Of a stretch of DNA of 29,091 nucleotides, positions 17,301 through 24,500 are shown piece by piece. This stretch comes from a virus, in the IMG/VR virus record IMGVR_UViG_3300025889_000682, positions 1 to 29,091 of that record; one strand, written 5' to 3'. The notes beneath the pieces are model-generated. The model was given only the letters and a program-made list of their open reading frames with translations, did not search any database and had not been told where the DNA came from. The first letter of the stretch is position 1. Each line of letters begins with the position of its first letter. Made by a program: the position numbers and the translations under genes.

Positions 17301-18007
17301 TGTGCAGAAGCTTCTTGCAAGCCCTCGGCACCACCTGTGGCGGCGGCACGTCGTGCCCGGGACAAAATGCCGTCTGTAAGGGGCTTACCTAAGTTATCAA
17401 TAAACTTAAAGACAGGAAGGATCTCGGTTACACCAACAAGACTACCCAGTCCGGTGGCAGTGCCCCGTTGTTCTTCCGTTGCACCTGCCTCTCTCGCCCT
17501 TTCGCTTGCCTCACCCGCACCGGCGGCGGCACCGAGACCACCCGCTGTAACCCGCCCAGCAACACCTAAAGGACCAAGCGCAAAGAATGGGATGGTGGAA
17601 CCGAGGGCTTCACCAAACTTACGCCCAACACTTTCTTCGTAGCCGGGAGCCGCTTCAAACGGCTTCTTAGCAATCCCAGCAATTTCTTTTATCTTGTCAC
17701 GAGCGGCTGTTTCTGTTTCTTCATCAAAAATTGCAGATGCACCCAGAGCGGCAGATTCGACAAGACCAATAGCACCCGGTACAAGACCTTTAAAAGTCTC
17801 GCCGATTTGCCCACCAAACGTGGTCTCAGGTTCTTCTTCAACAACAGAGGGCTGTTGCAATTCAGTCATCCGACGACGGTAGTCGTCACGACGTTGTTGC
17901 CGAATGTAGCGTTGAGCGGCGGCTAGAACATCAGATTCTTTTGCGCCTTCTGGTCCTTCAATCTCATAGATGTTGCCATCTTTAGCCTGAACTTGATAAA
18001 TAGGCAT
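11309..18007 (-). CDS. Giant polyvalent-type ejection protein with metallopeptidase and PLxRFG-like domain (2,232 aa)
   Basis: A multi-domain virion protein probably injected with the DNA. It opens MPIYQVQAKDGNIYEIEGPEG, a common start of phage ejection proteins. Gly/Ala-rich hydrophobic stretches follow near 70-280. From about 670 to 815 is a Pro/Lys/Glu/Thr-rich linker. The metallopeptidase motif is LLHESVHAA (H1180, E1181, H1184) with a downstream EFVAEAF (E1224 or E1228 as third ligand). A PLxRFG-like motif reads YFPLTRSGKYWL at 1517 (Ser for Phe). Membrane-like segments lie near 1700-1745 and 1945-1975. This domain pairing is that of the polyvalent proteins described by Iyer and colleagues, which act on host targets after entry. 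Start: ATG with AGGAG five bases upstream. Confidence 0.85.
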   Translation of the reverse strand: MPIYQVQAKDGNIYEIEGPEGAKESDVLAAAQRYIRQQRRDDYRRRMTELQQPSVVEEEPETTFGGQIGETFKGLVPGAIGLVESAALGASAIFDEETETAARDKIKEIAGIAKKPFEAAPGYEESVGRKFGEALGSTIPFFALGPLGVAGRVTAGGLGAAAGAGEASERAREAGATEEQRGTATGLGSLVGVTEILPVFKFIDNLGKPLTDGILSRARRAAATGGAEGLQEASAQIAQNLIAKGIYDPEAGVFTGSGEALGYGAGVGGLIQAITDMALGRRARRGPSDEEPTAEGPTGPTQPPLLSYQAEPFTPVIMPDGSVITSQKDLDTYTTQQDQVAREREQDLRTSDPLARLSPFDRDLARRGKEAALEETFGAAEPDLFGEITAPRETPTEPEAEPVSRDTQTRDMIDELETADIESMLAETDPTPQDTTAEDLETARLKFESDMAELAGRIEANKEKTSQEKRLQILLPIVEAFEPGNIPRKFVNALKAEGYTDTKLTPRERNIVNRVYDIRNATPPEPTPTSPETAELEALIPEKRTERVPEQLGIPGVGKRLAPEVAEEPEVEAEFPLVLTPEVLDKTGLPRQSGYYRQLLNKDMADPGQQQLVADVMARVRANPNLSTATKEAVESVAMQAFGGLAQQQDMFGPRGGVRAAPKGAKRDGQPRGVEPTGVGVGPEGGVGVGERAEPSKAKGAEEPKAPPTEGLAGAKKRTTADKSRERKPDITVDEDLTAAEQADLQKELEDELAGETKKTEKTAKETKPRGAGRGAERTAKGVAKKPTPTKPKAPPTEEGKKPPPDETTQTVEEAEGKGNKAWQELASEPLVSFEKIISGSYSDIIKSDIGTAFGPPKEDVQAITSLLNAAPMELKPAAKAARIYFEKMRRVVDNLLNIAFDLVYDPPLFRRTTESEAEAAFFRGMSGENARKARDWVNDNLSNEAKGALVKLVNAQEEIKNTFTDEALQRLISSPTSQPTTTDLAYFYGDKAAERMQTYIDKGMSEKEAISKVIQENIAKAEPKTGKPKVRRKKVAPEVTPSWTEAELKEFWETREKELEKERPRPTTFTDVVREGRPEKKKLEITAIIDLGMPLHPAVRGLIQAGDLRGALRTMGSRLDSTMGSAAMRIAATIGDTKVEVIQNLTDDAGQTVAGFYDPKTDTIKIDAELGMSPHVLLHESVHAATSHILDNKSHPVTKQLNQLYQDVKDSLDTAYGATSLDEFVAEAFSNSEFQVKLHAINPKGGKISAWDRFANTISNFVRRLIGLPTRGVETAADRATRLIDAILSPAPSNRDAGMLYAAATFGNGGAVFNKLAERVHSFPQLDKEKVARFHEFFTGSVPNTIKDVVMSALPLNALVDISRTYIPMAKRLDDLVGERAGAESKRNQSIEPIIKRTAQWAKDHPDMLDTFNEVVYTSTLDQVDPSKPRTSYIEDPEKLDAWDKLQANWKKLKASGGQSVYNQMRDTYNALYQDVKRVLDSRIDDSLTDKETARKVKTEIYQKLFAKGAIEPYFPLTRSGKYWLSYHATDPRTKTKELFVEAFETKYERDDAVKELKASGAEQIQKFANLSDISYKNAPPTSFVNSVLRVMEVNKVDSKAVDQVMRLFLDALPETSFAQSFRRRKGTLGFKRDAIGALRTKTYNLSRQLSNLEYANKLEALRGEMRDHVKEQGNEEVAVEYMKELEKRIDFAISPNVPLWARLATSFGFNMTLGFNISSALVNLSQIPLVVMPYLGGKYGYAETTKALGRATRIFTQSGFDREVEMLVPTDTGEKKAKVRAFPSLDNIDFDKNPELAHLKTLSDLALTRGQLNRSIVYDVLDVDDSTNILTKVNAASGFVFHHGERMNRQVAMIAAYELELARLKKAGKTGKAAQEEAADYAIYVTELTNGGTVASAAPRIAQTGLGKVLFMFKRYGVSMYYMLFKTAREALKDKDPEVRRQAMKQIGGIYLSAGLMAGVQGLPLYGIAAMAYNLFTDDDEDKADEVARKWLGETMYSGLGNAVFGVDVASRMGLSDLIFRDNTVKDQQSFMLSTMEMLGGPVLGVASRMERGLDLINDGFVERGVEQMLPSSMGNVLKSMRYGAEGPQTLRGDPITGELGPWNVFAQGLGFAPAEYVRQLEINANIKRIDRTTNETRTKLLRQYYVALRQGDGAAQKDLMEKIRKFNSKHPTAAILPDTIINSLEQHMRTTANMYHGITISKNMRPELMRSIAEYDDDLEYSTDPEEYQ

Positions 18008-18015
18008 GGTGGCTC

Positions 18016-19734
18016 CTATTTGGTGCTACCGGGTTTAACTCCTACAACTTTTAAACCACTTCCGGGCATAAGCGAATCAATCAAGTCGTCGTACTGATCT
18101 TCAATACTGCTAACAACAAGATCTCGACGGGCACGCAAATTAGCTAATTGCTCCTGTTGAGACTTATCTAATTTACCACCCATAATTTGCATAGACTCAA
18201 GTGTAGAAATCTGCTTATCAATTTCTTTAGTTGCAGAATTAATTGCCCGTTGCCGCCCGTCGGTGAGAAGACGCAACTGTGTTTGGGTACGCATTTCACC
18301 TTGCAGATTCCGATTGGCATCTGCAATATCTTTTTGAACTTTTGCATTAATATCGGCAATTCTTTCACGAGAGTCACGGTCAAGTCCTGCGCTGTCAAGT
18401 TGCTTATCCACATCTTTACTGCGCATTTCAAACCCACGCATTGTTGTACCAATTTTAGCGGCTTCTTGACCCGCACCGATACCTTTCTCAACAGCGGCTC
18501 TTTCAATGCCAATAACATCTTCCAGTTTCTTCTGGACAGCTTCAGTACCTTTAAGGCGTTGTCCAAAACTTCGACGACGCTCTGCTTCAGCCCCACCGGA
18601 AACTCCCGCCATTACGGAACCAAAGGAACCACGGTTAGCCGCACCACGGAGGGCGGCAGACAATCTACGCTCACGTTGCGCTTCGGGGTCCATCTCTTCA
18701 GCATAAAGCCTACGAAGATCTTCTGCACCTTTGTTGTAAGTATCCCGCTGGGCTTGGGTGAGGCCAAGCAATCCCGCAACCCGAGTTTCTTCGGCTTTTT
18801 GCATAGCCATTGGATCAGTTAAAGCTGGGAGGCCAGCCCCCGCCATGGGTGGATGGGGAGAGGGTGCGGCAGGGGCTGGCGCAGAAGGAGTGGGTTTAGC
18901 ACCGGGAAGCGTAGCGAGACCGCCGGGAGCAGGTGCCGGAGTAGGCGGTGTGGTAAGTATACCGGGAGCAAGAGTAGGAGTTTTTTGGGGGAAGTCCCGC
19001 AAAAAAGTTTGAACAGTGTTGGCGGGAGGTATAGGTTCTACACTTTGCCTGTAAGCCTCTAATTCTTCGGCTTCTTTCTTAGGTACAAACCCTCTGCCGG
19101 GAACCTCAACAAGTTCTCCACGCAAGATCTGTTTTTCTCGCATGTCTTCCGCAGACTCGTAACGCCCTGTCATTGGATCTTTAGCAAACTGTGGTTTAGG
19201 GGGAGGTGCGCCTTTAGGTGTCCCATCAGGATTATGTGTTTCACCATATTTGCGATCCCATGCGTAAACACTTGGGTCACCGGGAAGCTTGGGCCTTGGG
19301 CGAGGAGGCACACGACCTTCAACCAAATCACCTTCAGCAAAAGCCACAATGCCACCACCCGCCATACGAGCCATACCCGGTGCGGGGAGTGTAGCAACAC
19401 CTGACCCTAACATTTGCTGGAGTCGGCGTTGATCCATAGCTTGTTTCTGCCTTGCAAGACCACCCACCTGTTGGGCAAGCTCTTGCTTGGTCATGTTCAT
19501 AACTTCTTGCTCACGCTGATCTTTAACTGTAGGGGGTTGACCCTGTGCCGCTTGTTGTTGCGCCATCTTTAACTGCATATCTCGGGCGGCGGCTTCTTTT
19601 TCAGACTTAATCTTTTGCAGTGCAAGAAGATCCAGAAGCTCCTGCTTCATCGCATATTTTTGCTGTAGTTGTTGAGGGTTGCCTCGGTAAGCATCTATCC
19701 GAGAATCAATTTCGCCTTGAATACCGTACGCCAT
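18016..19734 (-). CDS. Coiled-coil and proline-rich virion-type protein (572 aa)
   Basis: Residues 1-115 are Gln/Lys-rich and helical (QQLQQKYAMKQELL onward, then TKQELAQQVGGLARQKQAM), followed by a glycine motif MARMAGGGIVAFAEGD and a long Pro/Ala-rich low-complexity stretch to about residue 300. The C-terminal half is again helical and charged, with many Glu/Lys/Gln residues and a closing MPGSGLKVVGVKPGSTK. The MAGGGIVAFAEG motif recurs in large structural loci of aquatic phages, from memory. Its position between the ejection-type genes supports an internal virion or tail-tube accessory role; no enzyme motif is visible. It ends eight bases before the giant polyvalent gene. Function inferred from context only. 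Confidence 0.75.
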   Translation of the reverse strand: MAYGIQGEIDSRIDAYRGNPQQLQQKYAMKQELLDLLALQKIKSEKEAAARDMQLKMAQQQAAQGQPPTVKDQREQEVMNMTKQELAQQVGGLARQKQAMDQRRLQQMLGSGVATLPAPGMARMAGGGIVAFAEGDLVEGRVPPRPRPKLPGDPSVYAWDRKYGETHNPDGTPKGAPPPKPQFAKDPMTGRYESAEDMREKQILRGELVEVPGRGFVPKKEAEELEAYRQSVEPIPPANTVQTFLRDFPQKTPTLAPGILTTPPTPAPAPGGLATLPGAKPTPSAPAPAAPSPHPPMAGAGLPALTDPMAMQKAEETRVAGLLGLTQAQRDTYNKGAEDLRRLYAEEMDPEAQRERRLSAALRGAANRGSFGSVMAGVSGGAEAERRRSFGQRLKGTEAVQKKLEDVIGIERAAVEKGIGAGQEAAKIGTTMRGFEMRSKDVDKQLDSAGLDRDSRERIADINAKVQKDIADANRNLQGEMRTQTQLRLLTDGRQRAINSATKEIDKQISTLESMQIMGGKLDKSQQEQLANLRARRDLVVSSIEDQYDDLIDSLMPGSGLKVVGVKPGSTK

Positions 19735-19746
19735 AGTTATACCCCG

Positions 19747-20583
19747 TTACTTTCCACCAAAGATGATGTTATACAGATCACGCAGACCACCTGCCCCAGA
19801 TAAAATTTCAGACAGCGCACTGGGCTGTGCGTAAGTGTAAGTCTGTGCCGCAACCGGAAGACCCTGTAAAAGTGACTGCATGTACTGGGTTTGCTTATAG
19901 GGGAAATCACGCTCTTCTTCAAACTGTTGTCGCTCAGCCGTAAGTCCTTCTTGCTCAATGCCCCGTTGTACACCACCGAGTTCAGCTTGCCTTCCTATCG
20001 TAGCAAGACCGTATTCTCTGGCTCGTTGCTGTTGCTCGGCTTGACGTTGTTGCTCAACATTAAACTGTTGCTGAGCCGTATCAAACGCTTGCCTGTAACC
20101 AGTGCCGGTAATACCTGCTAGGTTCTGTAACAAGTTTCTATTAAGTTCAGACTCCATAATGGCCTGACGACCGCCACCGTAAGCACCTGCCCGAGTGAGC
20201 CGACCTGCTTGCTCTACCCTAGCGATGTCGGCTTGGCGACGAGCCTCATCAATTTGAGGTTGTAATGCCGCCATGAGGTAGGGATTCATATACTGCCCCG
20301 CCGCTTCCGCAGTAAATGTCTGCGGTGTGTAAGCCGTCATCTGATCAGTAGGGATAGTTAAGCCAGCCAGTCCTTGAAAAGCTTGAGTCTGTAATGCCGA
20401 CTGCCCTGCTGTAAGGGGTCCGGTATAAGCTTCATAAGGCATCGAGGCAAGTGCTTGCCCACGGCCCAGCATCTCCGTGACATAAGGACCGGCCCAGTTA
20501 GATAGGGACGACTCCGTGCCTGTCTGTTGCCCGACAATCGGGTCGGCGGGAGTGGTTACTCCGGTGCTATCTGTTGTTGCCAT
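19747..20583 (-). CDS. Phage internal-virion/ejection-type protein (278 aa)
   Basis: The N-terminal half has MPYEAYTGPLTAGQSALQTQAFQG, with a GLTIPTDQMTAYTP stretch, then GAYGGGRQAIMESELNRNLL. A Gln/Arg-rich coiled coil follows (AFDTAQQQFNVEQQRQAEQQ onward), then DFPYKQTQYMQSLLQGLP and a short glycine-rich end. The YxAYTGP, GAxGGGRQ and FPYKQxQYMQSLLQGLP phrases are, from memory, common in podovirus proteins encoded after the tail genes and thought to be virion components delivered or assembled with the ejection apparatus. There is no enzymatic motif. Start ATG with GAGG upstream; the gap to the next gene is 12 bases. Confidence 0.75.
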   Translation of the reverse strand: MATTDSTGVTTPADPIVGQQTGTESSLSNWAGPYVTEMLGRGQALASMPYEAYTGPLTAGQSALQTQAFQGLAGLTIPTDQMTAYTPQTFTAEAAGQYMNPYLMAALQPQIDEARRQADIARVEQAGRLTRAGAYGGGRQAIMESELNRNLLQNLAGITGTGYRQAFDTAQQQFNVEQQRQAEQQQRAREYGLATIGRQAELGGVQRGIEQEGLTAERQQFEEERDFPYKQTQYMQSLLQGLPVAAQTYTYAQPSALSEILSGAGGLRDLYNIIFGGK

Positions 20584-20591
20584 AATTTACC

Positions 20592-21590
20592 TCACGCAAA
20601 TAAGTATTTGTTAGGGTTAACTTCTTTACCCTGTTTAGAAGTGCCCGTACGTGCCTTACGAATACGAGCCATCATTTCATACAGTTTTTTTGCACCTGCT
20701 TCGGAGTTGCCGTTACCAAGATGACTGACAACATCTGCGGGAATAACGAACTCACCATGACTTAGCGCCGCTGGCTGTTCTCCGTCTTTACTAACAATTT
20801 TAGTGCGTAGTTCGTCACTCATACCGTCTGTGGAGCCACGTAAGTACTGACCCGATTTAAGTCCAGCAATACCGCCAGCCGCATAAGTAGGCACTGGCTT
20901 ATCCTCAATAACCACAGAGGCGGGACGAGGTGTGGTTTCTTCAACAGGAGTTGCAGTAGCAGTCGGGGCCACGGGCCGCTTCTCATTTGCTAAGTTAGCG
21001 GCATTCAAGGCGGCTAAACCAGCGGCTTGTTCTGTGGCGGCGGCTCGTGCGGCTTCTAATTCCTCAGGTTTGGTATAGCTAACGTCAGAAAAGTAACGTC
21101 GCCCACCACTACCGGGGCGGCGGTCTGCTTCATAAGGCACATCAACCCGCTCACGGACAGCCGTGTATTCAGGGATCTTACCTTGATAACCCGTGGGCTG
21201 TTGCTTGGCACCGCCAAGACCCATCAGTCCCATTAAGCCACCACCAACCGTTGCTATACTTCTCCAATCAACACCACCTCCGGGTTTCGTAAAAGCACCC
21301 ATGAGAGTTTTTAAAATGTCACTACCAATACCCGAAGATGGGGACCAAACTTCTTGGTTGTCAAAAAAGTAATCGCCCGTAGGGGAGATAGCAGTGCCGT
21401 CTGAGAAATAACGCCAGCCATAACCTTCCTGACCGGGCTGTGCAGGGTTGGCAATTTCCTCTACGTTGTAGTCATTACCGTAGTCAAAATTAAACCAACT
21501 GTCGTCATAGGCGTCATCTCCCGCACCAAGCTCGTCATAGGTGTAATTACCCGAGATAGCGTCTGCCCAGTCTTGTTCAAACTCATCCAT
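20592..21590 (-). CDS. Phage structural accessory protein with conserved C-terminal domain (332 aa)
   Basis: The N-terminal 75 residues are very acidic and aromatic (DEFEQDWADAISGNYTYDE, then DDSWFNFDYGNDYN). A Gly-rich hydrophobic segment follows (ATVGGGLMGLMGLGG, about residues 113-127), then a Pro/Ala/Thr linker, and from about residue 236 a C-terminal domain: YAAGGIAGLKSGQYLRGSTD, GMSDELRTKI, ALSHGEFVIPADVVSHLGNG, GAKKLYEMMARIRKARTG. This last block, with its GEFVIPADVV and LYxMMxRxRKARTG phrases, is widespread in tailed phages beside tail or ejection genes; I know of no assigned function. Start ATG with AGGGGAT eight bases upstream, two bases after the preceding gene's stop. Confidence 0.8.
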   Translation of the reverse strand: MDEFEQDWADAISGNYTYDELGAGDDAYDDSWFNFDYGNDYNVEEIANPAQPGQEGYGWRYFSDGTAISPTGDYFFDNQEVWSPSSGIGSDILKTLMGAFTKPGGGVDWRSIATVGGGLMGLMGLGGAKQQPTGYQGKIPEYTAVRERVDVPYEADRRPGSGGRRYFSDVSYTKPEELEAARAAATEQAAGLAALNAANLANEKRPVAPTATATPVEETTPRPASVVIEDKPVPTYAAGGIAGLKSGQYLRGSTDGMSDELRTKIVSKDGEQPAALSHGEFVIPADVVSHLGNGNSEAGAKKLYEMMARIRKARTGTSKQGKEVNPNKYLFA

Positions 21591-21592
21591 AC

Positions 21593-24500
21593 TTATCCCC
21601 TAATAATTCTCAAAAGTGCATCGGTCACGTCTTCTTCGACTGCACCCCCTTTAGCATAAGGAGTTACAAACATCTGCTCTTGTTGTGGCGTAGCAAAAAT
21701 ACTGGGGCCAGAGATGTCGTAAAGGTACCTTAATTGTAGTGGATCCGGGGCTTTTACGGTAACTTGTTGCCCCGCAACATCCGGTGCGCCGCCTAGCATT
21801 GAAAGCAAAGTATTTACATTTTGCCTTTGTTGCGTCTGTTTGGCTAGTTCCTCAGCCTGTGCCTGACCCGCCGCCGCTTGTTCAGCCAAAGTAGCGTAGA
21901 TTCCAGTGGGTTCTTGCCGCCAAACGGTTCCCTCAGCAGGGACAAACGGCATATCGACGGTGCCACGCACCACATTCTGTAAGAAGTCAAGGTCAGCCTG
22001 ATCAATAACACCGTCTTGATTTGTGTCGTAGGCTAGTTGTTCTGGGGTCAGAGTTGTCGTCGGCTCGGCTTGTTGTGTGGTAAGGATGTCTTGCACAGAG
22101 CCTATGTCTGCCTCGGTGACGCCTCGATAGGGTGCGCCAATTGATTCCTTAATATCATTGATATTTTGTTGTAAAGCGTTGTATCTAAACTCATCTAATT
22201 TACCTGCGGCACGATCCGCAAGTAACTGTTCTTCATACTGCCCAATCAGTGAAGCCGCATCCTCAGGACGCACGTCTTTGAAGCCAAGGTTTTCAAACGC
22301 TTGTATGACTTCATCTTGAGAAACAACTCGTGGATCGACAAACTCTTCCAACTGGGTGCGCAGTGCCTCTTCTGAAACCTCTGGCCCTTGCTGGATGTAT
22401 TGTTGAATTTCCTGCTCGGTTGGGGTGTAGCCAGCCTCTTCAAAAAATCCAAGTGCTTCTTCTCGTGTTACTTGGCGGGGGCCAACGTATTCCTCAACGG
22501 CAGTCTTTGCATCGGTCTCGGGCAGGTTTTCTCTAATAATCTGATCGATTTCAGTGTCGGTTGGGGTGTACCCAAACTCGTCTTCAAAGAACGTTTTTGC
22601 TTCTTCCCGAGTGGTACCAATCGGATCAAATTCTGTTTTAGCTTGCTCAAGTGTGTCAGCCTCAGATTTTTGCCCAATGTATTGGTTAATTTGATCTTCA
22701 GTTAAGGTAATGCCTTCAGCCGCCGCCGCATCAATAATCTCTTGTCTGTCAACAAATAATGGGTCAATGTAGTTATTGACTGCATCCGGCAAAGCGGTAT
22801 TTGGTGTGGCACCTGTAACGGCCTTGATGTCATCAGGCTTTGCTACAAAATCGGGTTGGGATGCAAACGCCTGAGCGGCTTCATCAGTGCTGGTGTAATC
22901 CGCATCGAACTTGGTGTTCAGAATGTTTGTCTGAGTGGTTGTGTCCGTTATGCCAAGGTCATTTAACTTGGTCGTGAGGTCTTGCGGAGTGGTCGAAGTC
23001 GTGATCGCTTCGTTAACTTGTGGGCTGTTGACGACAATGTTAGAGACAATATCTTTACCTGTAGATGCCGTGTAAGCACCTCCAGCGATGCCGCCCCCTG
23101 CGATTGCTCCTAATATAGAAGATGCAGTAATGTTGGCGGCAACGTCCCGAGTCGGATCCAACTGATACAGTTGGCCCTCAACATAGGCTTGGGAGAGACC
23201 CTCTTCAATACCTTCGGTAACACCCTCTTTAATAACAACCTGACCGCCCTCACGAACCCGGTCACCTAACTCATTAATTATGCTGGCAAGCTTGCCACTA
23301 CCCTCTTTACCGAGAATAACTTTCTCAAGGGCGTTACCACCAAGACCGAGTGTCGTTGCCGTAATCGTTCCTGCCACCAGACCAGACTTAGCCGCAACGT
23401 CAAGACCAACACGCACCGCATCGGACTCATTCATGCCTTTAGCGACGGCTAGGTTGTAGGCTTCTTCAAATGCATTTGCCGCCGTACCCCCGGCACTTTC
23501 GGCAATGTCAGACACCCCAGCGGCGGCAATACCTGTGCGAACAGCAACCCGATTGGCAAATGTAGTGCCCATACCTCGGGCAAGTGCTAAACCTCTTGCA
23601 AAAGTCGCCGCTCCACCACCAACTAAGAGAGGGACAAGTTCTTGCATCCCCTCCACGCCGATGACCTCAGCAAGAAATTCAGCCGGATGTTCTGTTAAGT
23701 TTGTGTAGATTGCATCCACCATGCCTGTGAAGCCCTCGGCTTCGGCATAGTTTGTGTTCATTTTTTCCAGAGCGGCTTTGTACTCGTCCGTGTTACTGGC
23801 GGTACCAAGATCAATAAGTGTTTTTGCCAACTCCCCTGCGGCGGTGCTTTCGGGGTTTATGTCAAAGAAAGTCACCAAGCCATTGAACGATCTTAGAATC
23901 CCACCCCCTGCTTTAATTGCATTAGCGGCGGTGTTAATGATGGTGGAGTTGTCTGTTGCTTGGGCAATATTGATTGTTTTTTTAGCCAGCGAAACAAGAT
24001 CATCACTGATCGTGCGGTCCACGTCGGGTAGGGTCGCCGCTGAATATACCCATGCTAGGGGGTCTTCTTCTAAAAGATCCGCAGAACGTTTTGCTGTGAC
24101 AGTAACGTCATTTAACTCTGTAAACTCCCCTTTAAGGGGATCCCACTGCTTAACAGGAGTTTTAGAAATCCAAACAGGTTTACCATCATCGGTTGTAAGT
24201 AAAAGTGCATCACCCGCTCTATACTCTTCCGACGTTGCGTATTTAGCACCCACAGGTAAATCAAAAGTGCCTTCAGGAGGTTTAGCCCAGTCACCGTAAG
24301 CGACGCCCGTGACATCAATTCTGAAGCCTTCTTCGTTGGATTTTTGTAGGGCCTCATCAATTGTTATGGCGTTACCAGTAAGATAGTCTTGAATGCTGGC
24401 ACCACGCAGAGCGGCAAGGTTGTTGCCGTAGGTTTTGGTTATATTGTCGTTGAAGTTTCTAACATCTTCATCGGAAAGCTGGGAAATGCTGACCCCCTTT

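Noticed and set aside
18187-18822. 211-codon frame on the + strand
   Set aside because: Opposite the 572-aa coding frame and rich in Ser, Phe and Cys as expected of antisense translation.
24080-24115. VTVTAKR in the 1,861-aa protein, resembling a TonB-box or receptor motif
   Set aside because: No TonB-dependent receptor domains follow; short strand motifs like this occur by chance in repeat-rich proteins.
23754-24299. 181-codon frame on the + strand
   Set aside because: Opposite the 1,861-aa gene; no ribosome site or recognisable motif.
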